A DNA stretch of 7,584 nucleotides from Candidatus Aminicenantota bacterium (lineage in GTDB: Bacteria; Acidobacteriota; Aminicenantia; JAMOAD01), in the NCBI GenBank assembly GCA_027070475.1, contig JALXDT010000069.1, positions 1 through 7,584 on the forward strand, given 5' to 3'. A program made the position numbers and the translations under genes. Positions 1-6,056 of the stretch are shown here, piece by piece (the first letter of the stretch is position 1; each line of letters starts with the position of its first letter). Below the pieces are notes generated by a model. It did not search any database and had not been told where the DNA came from. It saw only the letters and a program-made list of their open reading frames with translations.

Positions 1-3000
1 AGAGAAGAAAAATTAAAAAAGGATGTTTGTTCCCGTCAATTCAGAATAATAACAAAACAGGGTGAAACAAAGTACATTTTTCATTCCTGTGTTCCTGTCT
101 ATTCAAGAGAAAAGAAAAAAATCATAGGAAGAATTGCCACCAACAGAGATATAACAGATTTGGTAAAAGCTGAAAAAAGAACTGAAGAGTCGGAAGAATT
201 AATGCAAGCAATAATGGATTCATTTCCAGATCCTGTTAATATGATTGATAAAGACTATAGGATTATTTATGCTAACAAAACATTCTTATCTTCAATCAAT
301 AAGAAATTAGCTGATATTAGAGGAAAGTTTTGTTACAAAACATACAAAAATAGGGATGAAATTTGCGAGATTTGTGCTTCCAAAAAAGTATTCAATTCCG
401 GGAAAACAGAAACAGTAGAAAAGAAATTTTCTTTACCGAAAGATATAAAGTACTATGAAACGAGAGCTTTCCCGATAAAAAATGAAAACGGAGAAATTTT
501 GTATGCCATAGAGATTACAAGGGATATTACAGATAAGAAAACACTTGAGTTAGAATTGATAAAAAGTAAAGAGAAGTATGAGCAGCTTTCAAATAAAGTC
601 CCAATAGGAGTGATAAGTGCTGATATAAAAGGAAATATTAATTTTGTAAATGAAGAAGCTTTAAAAACCCTTGGTTCTCCTTCGGCAGAAGCTACTATGA
701 AAATAAATCTTTTTACATTTCCTCCTCTAATTAAAGCGGGAATTTCAAAAAAAATCAAAGAATGTATTAAATCGGGGGAAGAACAATTCTGGGAAGGTGA
801 GTACCAATCAAAATGGGGGAAAAAATCATATATAAGGTTTAAAGCTACTCCTCTTTTTGAAAAAGACAAAGTCAATGGGGTTCTCTTTATTATTGAAGAT
901 TTTACTGAAAGAAAGAAGGTTGAACTCGAACTCATTAAAAGCAACAAAATGTTTTACGGAATATTTTTAAACACAAAAAATGGTATGGTAATTGCAAGAA
1001 AAAAAGATTATAGAATTATAGATTTAAATCCTGCTTTAGAGGAAATATCAGGCTATTCAAAAAAAGAGCTTCTTGGTAAAACTATTTTTGAACTTAATTA
1101 TTTACTTCTTCCTTATAAAGGTAAAATTAGCTTAGAGTCTTATATTGAAAAGGAGAAAAAGGTTTTTAATGATAGGTTTTTCCTTCATGAATTTGCCAAA
1201 AGCACTAATGAAGTAAAAATTAGGAGAAAGGATGGAGAGGAAAGAATCATTGAGCAAATTGGGTTCAAGATAAAAGCAGGGGATGAGGAATTTTTTATTA
1301 TGATTGAAAGAGATGTTACTAATGAAAGAGGAATGTTAGAGAAACTCAAAAAAAGTGAAGATAAATATAGAAAGATTTCAATAATGTTTAGACTGATAGC
1401 TGATAATAATCCGGATATGCTCTGGGCCAAAGACCTCAATGGTAGATTTATCTTTATTAATAAAACAAACGCTGAGAAATTGTTTGGTCTTAAGAATCCA
1501 GATGATGCAATTGGAAAAAATGATCAGGAGTTAGCGGAAAGATTAAGAGCAGAAAATCCGTCAAGAGAAGATTGGTTTACATTTGACAAAGGATGTAGTG
1601 ATTCTGACCTTGAAACTATTAAGCAGGGGAGACCCTTAAGATTTAAAGAGGAGGGTTTTGTTAAAGGAGAGTTTATGTCTCTTGATGTTTATAAAGCTCC
1701 GCTATTTAATGAAAACGGGGAAATAATAGGCACTGTGGGAAGTGCAAGGATTGTTACTGAAGAGGAAAAGCTAAAAAAAGAAAAAGAAAGAACTGAAAAA
1801 GGGATAAAAATTTTGGCTGAAGTAATTAGGCAATCAAGCGAAGCTATTATTATTACAAATAGGGAGGCTAAAATTATCTATGTTAACCCTGCGTTTGAGA
1901 AAATTACAGGATATAAGTTCAAAGAGGTAATAGGGAAAAACCCGAATATATTAAAAAGCGGTAAAATGGATAAGGATTTTTATAAAAAAATGTGGGAAAC
2001 CATTCTCTCTGGAAAATCTTGGCATGGAATTTTTATAAACAGGAAAAAAGATGGCTCACTAATACATGAAAGTGCAACGATTTTTCCTATTTTTAATGAG
2101 AAAAAGGAGATTATAAATTTCGCTGCTGTAAAAAGGGATATCACGGTAGAGAAAAAACTGGAAGAACAGTTAAGACAGGCCCAGAAGATGGAAGCTATTG
2201 GGAATTTAACAGGAGGGATTGCCCATGATTTTAATAATCTTTTAACAGTTATAAATGGATACTCAGATATGGCCTTAAAAAAATTAAGTGAGGAGGAACC
2301 AAGTTATAAAATATTTAAGGCGATAAATGAAGCAGGAATAAAGGCAGAAAAACTGATTAAGCATCTGCTGGCATTTTCAAGAAAACAGGTTTATAAACCT
2401 CAAGTAATTAATATGAATTCAATGATAAAAAGGATGGAAAAACTTTTAAAAAGATATATACCTGAAGATATAAAATTAAAAATTTTTCTTGCGGAAAAAC
2501 TTCCTAACATAAAAGCAGATCCTAATCAGATTGACCAGATACTTATTAATCTGGTAATTAATGCAAGGGATGCGATTAATGAAAAATCAAATAAAACTAA
2601 AAGAGAGACTATAACCATTGAAACAGGGAAAAAGAGGATTGGAAAAAAATTCCTGTTAAAGCACCCGGAAGCAAGGGTGGGTACTTTTGTATTCTTCTCA
2701 GTTAGTGATACAGGCATTGGAATTGACGAAGAAATTAAAGACAGAATCTTTGAACCATTCTTTACAACAAAAGGGAAAACAGGAAGTGGGTTGGGCCTTT
2801 CAACTGTTTATGGGATAGTTAAGCAAAATAATGGCTTTATTTATCTTTATTCGGAAAAAGGCAAAGGAACTACTTTCAAAATTTACTGGCCTATAACAAA
2901 GGCGAAAAAAAAGATTTTGAAAGAGAAAGCTAAAACTGTGTTTATGGGAAAGAATGAAACAATACTCTTTGTTGAAGATGAAAGGGAAATTCTTAAATTT

Positions 3001-3327
3001 GCTTCAACAGGGTTAAAATCTCTTGGATATAATGTTATATTGGCTTCCAATGGAAAAGAAGCATTAAAGATTCTAAAGACAAAAAAGTTAAAACCTGATC
3101 TATTAGTCACAGATTTAATAATGCCTGAGTTAGATGGGGAAGAATTGGCAAAGGAAGTAAAGAAAAGATTCCCCAAAATCAAAATTATTTATACCTCGGG
3201 TTATACGGATAATCATATTGCAAATAAGGGGATTTTAAACAAAAATGTAAATTTTATAAGTAAACCTTATACTATTACAGAACTCTCTAAAAAGATAAGG
3301 GAAGTTCTTGATAAAAAGGATAAATAA
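1..3327 (+). CDS. Multi-PAS hybrid sensor histidine kinase with C-terminal receiver domain (5' end outside the window)
   Basis: The frame is open from base 1 to the TAA at 3325. A TTG at 160 is only an internal codon, because residues before it form the end of a PAS domain (TNRDITDL). Residues here are numbered from base 1. Five further PAS domains lie at about 64-180, 191-306, 315-443, 458-588 and 604-718, several ending in a DIT/DFT/DVT-type PAC motif. The kinase core follows: H-box GGIAHDFNNLL with phospho-acceptor His742 (base 2224), N-box NLVINARDA (2548), G1 DTGIGI (2707), F-box FEPFF (2749) and G2 GSGLGL (2782). The receiver at about 985-1103 has the acidic pair E/D (2974-2979), phospho-acceptor Asp1038 in TDLIMP (3112), Thr1065 (3193) and Lys1088 in SKPY (3262). 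All catalytic residues are present, so it should autophosphorylate and pass phosphate to its own receiver. No membrane segment or DNA-binding domain is seen in this part, so it is probably a cytoplasmic sensor, though a membrane anchor could lie upstream. The signal and the downstream partner are unknown. Confidence 0.96.
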   Translation, partial: REEKLKKDVCSRQFRIITKQGETKYIFHSCVPVYSREKKKIIGRIATNRDITDLVKAEKRTEESEELMQAIMDSFPDPVNMIDKDYRIIYANKTFLSSINKKLADIRGKFCYKTYKNRDEICEICASKKVFNSGKTETVEKKFSLPKDIKYYETRAFPIKNENGEILYAIEITRDITDKKTLELELIKSKEKYEQLSNKVPIGVISADIKGNINFVNEEALKTLGSPSAEATMKINLFTFPPLIKAGISKKIKECIKSGEEQFWEGEYQSKWGKKSYIRFKATPLFEKDKVNGVLFIIEDFTERKKVELELIKSNKMFYGIFLNTKNGMVIARKKDYRIIDLNPALEEISGYSKKELLGKTIFELNYLLLPYKGKISLESYIEKEKKVFNDRFFLHEFAKSTNEVKIRRKDGEERIIEQIGFKIKAGDEEFFIMIERDVTNERGMLEKLKKSEDKYRKISIMFRLIADNNPDMLWAKDLNGRFIFINKTNAEKLFGLKNPDDAIGKNDQELAERLRAENPSREDWFTFDKGCSDSDLETIKQGRPLRFKEEGFVKGEFMSLDVYKAPLFNENGEIIGTVGSARIVTEEEKLKKEKERTEKGIKILAEVIRQSSEAIIITNREAKIIYVNPAFEKITGYKFKEVIGKNPNILKSGKMDKDFYKKMWETILSGKSWHGIFINRKKDGSLIHESATIFPIFNEKKEIINFAAVKRDITVEKKLEEQLRQAQKMEAIGNLTGGIAHDFNNLLTVINGYSDMALKKLSEEEPSYKIFKAINEAGIKAEKLIKHLLAFSRKQVYKPQVINMNSMIKRMEKLLKRYIPEDIKLKIFLAEKLPNIKADPNQIDQILINLVINARDAINEKSNKTKRETITIETGKKRIGKKFLLKHPEARVGTFVFFSVSDTGIGIDEEIKDRIFEPFFTTKGKTGSGLGLSTVYGIVKQNNGFIYLYSEKGKGTTFKIYWPITKAKKKILKEKAKTVFMGKNETILFVEDEREILKFASTGLKSLGYNVILASNGKEALKILKTKKLKPDLLVTDLIMPELDGEELAKEVKKRFPKIKIIYTSGYTDNHIANKGILNKNVNFISKPYTITELSKKIREVLDKKDK

Positions 3328-3346
3328 ATACTGAGTATTAATACAT

Positions 3347-3376
3347 TGTAGGGGCAATTCATGAATTGCCCCTACA
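3347..3376. repeat. Perfect 30-bp palindrome, GTAGGGGC...GCCCCTAC type
   Basis: Both halves match exactly: the left arm TGTAGGGGCAATTCA is the reverse complement of the right arm TGAATTGCCCCTACA. As RNA it would fold into a 13-bp stem with a 4-base loop. It starts 19 bases after the kinase stop, and a TTTTT run lies at 3385-3389, eight bases past the stem. It could therefore end kinase transcription, although the U-tract is further away than in a classical rho-independent terminator. From memory, palindromes with GTAGGGGC/GCCCCTAC ends and a variable core recur as dispersed intergenic repeats in many bacterial genomes. That it is repeated in this genome is inference, since there is only one copy in the window. 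Confidence 0.85.
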
Positions 3377-3460
3377 GTCAATTATTTTTAATGATAAAAA
3401 AAATATAAAAGAAAACAGACAACAATAAACTGAATACTAATAGCTCCAATTCATCCCGCA

Positions 3461-3625
3461 CTATCTTTTTGGGTTTGCGATTCTTTGGTGAAGATTTCCT
3501 CTAATGTTAATATTTAATCGATGCCTTCTTTCATTTACCGTTGGAAAGAAAGTGCCGGACTCACTTCGCTCGCCACCCTTATTTTCAAAGTTTAATGAAA
3601 TAACATTAAAATTTAAAGAAATCAT
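3461..3625 (-). other. Unexplained 54-codon open frame, probably not a functional gene
   Basis: An ATG at 3625 opens a 54-residue frame ending at a TAG (3463-3461). The product would be basic and polar, with segments such as NKGGERSESGTFFPTVNERR and a C-terminus of HQRIANPKR. No Shine-Dalgarno site precedes the ATG, and no domain, signal peptide or membrane segment is visible. The first residues repeat themselves (ISLNFN, then ISLNFE), which suggests low-complexity DNA rather than selected protein. I do not recognise it. It may be the remains of a dispersed repeat element or a decayed gene fragment; a real small protein is less likely. Confidence 0.2.
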
Positions 3626-3655
3626 TTGATGAACATCTTAATGTATCGTTTTCTC

Positions 3656-3682
3656 AAAAAAATTAGTGCTGGATCGTCACTA
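3656..3682 (-). terminator. Weak rho-independent terminator candidate for the glycosidase-like gene
   Basis: Read on the minus strand, TAGTG (3682-3678), a 9-base loop and CACTA (3668-3664) form a 5-bp stem, followed by one A and seven Ts (3662-3656). It lies 41 bases beyond the stop codon at 3724. The uridine run is good but the stem is short and not GC-rich, so termination may be inefficient. Confidence 0.35.
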
Positions 3683-3723
3683 CCTTCCGACCTTCACGGT
3701 TTGGCTAAAAGCTAATATTTTTG

Positions 3724-5205
3724 CTAAATTGCCTTTTCTATGTAAAGCGGAGTATCTGTAATCTTTAATTCTAATTTACCTTTGTCTGTTTCCTTTATTT
3801 CAGATTTTTCAAAAACATCTGTAATTTTCACTTTTTTAAATCCCGGCTCAAAGCTAAAATCTATTGGTGGCTTTTCCCTGTCTCTGATCGGATCCCTTCT
3901 TTCCCAGACCACAAACATAGTCGAGCCATCTTTCATCCACAATTTAAAAAGATACACTTTTTTGTTGTCAGTTTCAATTCTCTGAACCTTTGCAAGATTC
4001 CCTATATGTTTTATCATTCTTTTATAAGCATAGTAAGGAGGCAGAATCTCTTTTGTATCTCTGTTCATAAATCTCATCTTCCCAAAAATAGGATCAAGTC
4101 TTCTTTTTGATGGGGCGGAAAGATCCCATAACCATACAGCCTTTACATTATTTGAAAAGACGATAAGATGACGCTGAACCATATCTTTGAAATGTATTTT
4201 ATTTCTTAAATCCTCAAGTTCTTTCGGGCAATTTTTCTGGAACATTTTCATATAGTAAAGATCCTCTTTATTAAAGTCCACCCTCTTTCTTTGAAACCTT
4301 CTGTGTTCCATTGGCGGCCTATAAGCTCTATCTCCTCTGATGGGCCTGTTAGGAGGCCTTTTTCTGAAAGCTCCGCTATTGTCAGGGTGCTTTCTCCCCT
4401 CCTTCTGCATTATTATAAGCTCTACATAATGGGGAATCAAAGCTCTCGGATCCGGCCCTCCGAATTCTGTTGAAATAATTGGCTTTTCATAACCATATTT
4501 TTTCATTCTATCTCTAAACCATTTAACCCTATCTCTAATCGTATACATATCCTCATAAAGCCTGACATCAAGTAGATCATAATAATCTTTGGAGTACTTT
4601 ATTACATAATCAAAAAACTCAGGATGCTGAGGCTTCCCATTTTTAAATGTACCATTATTGTTAACTCCGACAACAATGGCATCAGGTTGAACCTCTTTGA
4701 CAGCCTTATAAAAAATTTTTTGAGTTTCCACATAGGGCTCAGGTTTTGCAGGATAATGTAATTTGTTTGAAGCTGGTTCAGTATCTCTCTGCCAGTATTT
4801 TATAAGACCTTTTGTTCTTTTAACAAGTTTTTTAATAAAAATTCTATACCTCTCTTTACAATGTTCATTTTTCAGAGGACTTCCTTTGAAAGACTCTTTT
4901 GTAGTGCAATATCCTGTGGTAAAAATTCCGATAAGTGCATTATCTCCCGGTTTTAATTGGGACACATACTTATCCACAACATCCCACCTGTATTTTCCCT
5001 CTTCAGGCTCAAGCTTATGCCAGAATACAGTTACTTTTGTTCTATTCACTCCGAGGTCCCTTATCAGATTCATAAACTGCTCGCCGTCATAAAATCCACC
5101 ATAGGCCACACCGAAAGGATCAGTGTATAAATTTACAGGCTTATAAGAGAAAAGAAAAGAGAAAGAAAAAATGATTAAAAGAGAAATTAAAAACACCTTT
5201 TTCAT
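3724..5205 (-). CDS. Secreted TIM-barrel glycoside-hydrolase-like protein (clan GH-A type)
   Basis: This 493-residue protein starts with a signal peptide (MKK plus a hydrophobic run to about residue 20). No lipobox cysteine follows, so it is probably periplasmic or secreted. Residues about 27-360 read as a (beta/alpha)8 barrel of clan GH-A, closest in feel to GH39/GH5-like proteins: RTKVTVFWHKLEPEEGKYRW at 55-74, the strand-4 motif YWQRDTEP with Glu143 as likely acid/base (codon 4779-4777), the strand-7 motif IISTEFGG with Glu247 as likely nucleophile (codon 4467-4465), and VKAVWLWDLS at 354-363 as strand 8. Residues about 410-490 look like the usual C-terminal beta-sandwich. Two oddities are seen: the residue before Glu143 is Thr instead of the usual Asn, and an Arg/Pro-rich stretch sits at 271-309. 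The ATG at 5205 is well supported by AGGAGGG at 5219-5213, seven bases away. Substrate is unknown; a beta-glycosidase acting on plant or microbial polysaccharide is inference. It might also be a non-catalytic relative. Confidence 0.78.
   Translation of the reverse strand: MKKVFLISLLIIFSFSFLFSYKPVNLYTDPFGVAYGGFYDGEQFMNLIRDLGVNRTKVTVFWHKLEPEEGKYRWDVVDKYVSQLKPGDNALIGIFTTGYCTTKESFKGSPLKNEHCKERYRIFIKKLVKRTKGLIKYWQRDTEPASNKLHYPAKPEPYVETQKIFYKAVKEVQPDAIVVGVNNNGTFKNGKPQHPEFFDYVIKYSKDYYDLLDVRLYEDMYTIRDRVKWFRDRMKKYGYEKPIISTEFGGPDPRALIPHYVELIIMQKEGRKHPDNSGAFRKRPPNRPIRGDRAYRPPMEHRRFQRKRVDFNKEDLYYMKMFQKNCPKELEDLRNKIHFKDMVQRHLIVFSNNVKAVWLWDLSAPSKRRLDPIFGKMRFMNRDTKEILPPYYAYKRMIKHIGNLAKVQRIETDNKKVYLFKLWMKDGSTMFVVWERRDPIRDREKPPIDFSFEPGFKKVKITDVFEKSEIKETDKGKLELKITDTPLYIEKAI
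4279..4395 (-). other. Arg/Pro-rich insertion in the glycosidase-like protein (residues 271-309)
   Basis: Between the strand-7 nucleophile region and the next helix, 14 of 39 residues are Lys or Arg and several are Pro, including FRKRPPNRPIR and HRRFQRKRV. The composition differs sharply from the flanking barrel, and the stretch should be an exposed, flexible loop close to the active-site face. It stays in frame, with no stop or frameshift, so it is part of the protein. A role in binding an acidic polymer or surface is only a guess. Confidence 0.6.
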
Positions 5206-5234
5206 AGAGAATCCCTCCTGATAATCTTTATTTT

Positions 5235-5263
5235 ATTTTATCCTCCGCTTTTATGACTGTCAA
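5235..5263 (-). promoter_or_regulatory. Sigma-70-type promoter for the glycosidase-like gene
   Basis: On the minus strand, TTGACA (5263-5258) is a perfect -35 box. It is followed by a 17-base spacer and TAAAAT (5240-5235), which matches the -10 consensus at five of six positions. Transcription would start near 5228, giving a leader of roughly 20 bases that contains the AGGAGGG ribosome-binding site (5219-5213) before the ATG at 5205. The position and geometry suit the downstream gene, so this gene need not rely on readthrough from the transporter-FAH pair. Confidence 0.7.
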
Positions 5264-5282
5264 TATCCCCTCTGCGTCAATA
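5259..5282 (-). promoter_or_regulatory. Tandem TATTGAC repeat overlapping the -35 box
   Basis: TATTGAC occurs twice on the minus strand, at 5282-5276 and 5265-5259, with 10 bases between the copies (17-base period). The downstream copy contains the start of the -35 box; the upstream copy yields a second TTGACG. This could be a direct-repeat operator for a regulator touching the -35 region, or two overlapping -35 boxes. With only seven bases per copy it may also be chance. Confidence 0.25.
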
Positions 5283-5399
5283 GTAATTTTGCAATAATGA
5301 GATGGATAAATATAGTATTTTTAACTTAAGATTATTTGAAGTTAGAACAATTTTTATTAACTCAACTATTAGGATTTCCTGTTTTTTCTAAGGGTTTTA

Positions 5400-6035
5400 T
5401 TATAATTGAATATTGCCCTTTAGAATATTGTTTATGCTGTACTCAAGTACATCTCCGGGGTTTACAATACCAACTCCCTCCGGAGTACCTGTCATTATAA
5501 TATCATTCTCTTCAAGGCTGAAAAAATCAATTATTTTTTCAACAATCTTCAAAGGTTTAAAAAGCATAAAATTTGAGGAGGATTTCTGCTTTGTTTGACC
5601 ATTTATTGATAGCGAAAATTTTATATCATCAAAATTAAAATTATCAGGTATTTTTTTAAATTCACTGAAAAAAGCTGCTCCGTCAAAAGCTTTTGATTTT
5701 TCCCATGGAAGACCCTTTTCTTTTAACCTTTTTTGTAAGTCTCTCATGGTAAAGTCCAATCCGAACCCAATTCCTTTAAAGACTGATTTTGTTATCTTAT
5801 CTCCGACTTTTAATTCTCCTGAAATTAAAAATGAAATTTCCCCTTCATAATGGATAGGGTATTCAAACCCTTCAAAATCTGGTGTCCCTATTGAAGAGTT
5901 AGGCTTTATGAACAGAACAATATCATCCGGGATTTCATTGTTTAATTCTTCAATATGTTTTACATAGTTTCTTCCGACACAAACTATTTTGGATGGATAA
6001 ACCTTCTGTCCCTCAAATAAAACAAAATTCCTCAT
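5400..6035 (-). CDS. Fumarylacetoacetate hydrolase (FAH) family protein, acylpyruvase-like
   Basis: At 211 residues this is a single-domain FAH-family enzyme, the size of FAHD1/YcgM-type proteins. Family motifs seen are CVGRNYVKHIEEL (19-31, with His27 and Glu30), FIKPNSSIG (42-50), HYEGEISFLI (62-71), GFGLDFTMRDLQ (90-101), LPWEKSKAFDGA (109-120) and TGTPEGVG (182-189). Glu64, Glu66 and Asp94 are the expected Mg/Mn ligands. Members hydrolyse C-C bonds in acylpyruvates, decarboxylate oxaloacetate, or act on related 2-oxo acids in the degradation of aromatic compounds; the sequence alone does not fix which. It is cytosolic, with no signal peptide. The ATG at 6035 has AAAGGA at 6048-6043 seven bases upstream, and the gene starts 21 bases after the transporter stop, suggesting co-transcription. 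No clear terminator follows in the next 130 bases. Confidence 0.9.
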   Translation of the reverse strand: MRNFVLFEGQKVYPSKIVCVGRNYVKHIEELNNEIPDDIVLFIKPNSSIGTPDFEGFEYPIHYEGEISFLISGELKVGDKITKSVFKGIGFGLDFTMRDLQKRLKEKGLPWEKSKAFDGAAFFSEFKKIPDNFNFDDIKFSLSINGQTKQKSSSNFMLFKPLKIVEKIIDFFSLEENDIIMTGTPEGVGIVNPGDVLEYSINNILKGNIQL

Positions 6036-6056
6036 TTTTATGTCCTTTAGATTTTT

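Larger units (their letters stand above)
3328..3723. other. Intergenic gap between convergent genes
   Basis: This 396-base stretch separates the ends of the kinase and the glycosidase-like gene. Beyond the palindrome, the short minus-strand frame and the terminator-like hairpin listed separately, it holds two more inverted repeats. One is at 3524-3552 (CCTTCTTTC, 11-base loop, GAAAGAAAG; one mismatch). The other is at 3591-3610 (TTTAATG, 6-base loop, CATTAAA). An imperfect direct repeat, CTGAGTATTAATA at 3331 and CTGAATACTAATA at 3430 (11 of 13 identical), flanks the palindrome. Base composition is mixed, with a locally GC-richer patch around 3553-3580. I see no complete gene with a ribosome-binding site. 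Confidence 0.7.

Noticed and set aside
160..162. TTG as the start codon of the histidine kinase
   Set aside because: The frame is open back to base 1 and encodes a recognisable PAS C-terminal segment, and no Shine-Dalgarno site precedes the TTG. The real start is outside the window.
453..947. 164-codon minus-strand frame inside the kinase gene
   Set aside because: It lies opposite clear PAS coding sequence, its product is Ser/Phe-rich low-complexity typical of antisense translation, and no family motif is seen. Other antisense frames in the kinase (1185-1439, 2526-2717, 2883-3182) were rejected for the same reason.
3328..3723. CRISPR array, tRNA or small RNA gene in the convergent gap
   Set aside because: There are no regularly spaced repeats, no cloverleaf-like pattern and no promoter-plus-terminator arrangement. 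The inverted repeats differ from each other.
4763..5092. 109-codon plus-strand frame opposite the glycosidase-like gene
   Set aside because: The minus strand encodes the signal-peptide protein with catalytic motifs here; the plus-strand product shows no domain. The frames at 3782-3985 and 4291-4473 were rejected likewise.
5340..5399. Possible terminator after the FAH-family gene
   Set aside because: Only 4-bp stems such as AGGA/TCCT and GTTA/TAAC are found, with no U-tract after them, so no terminator is claimed.
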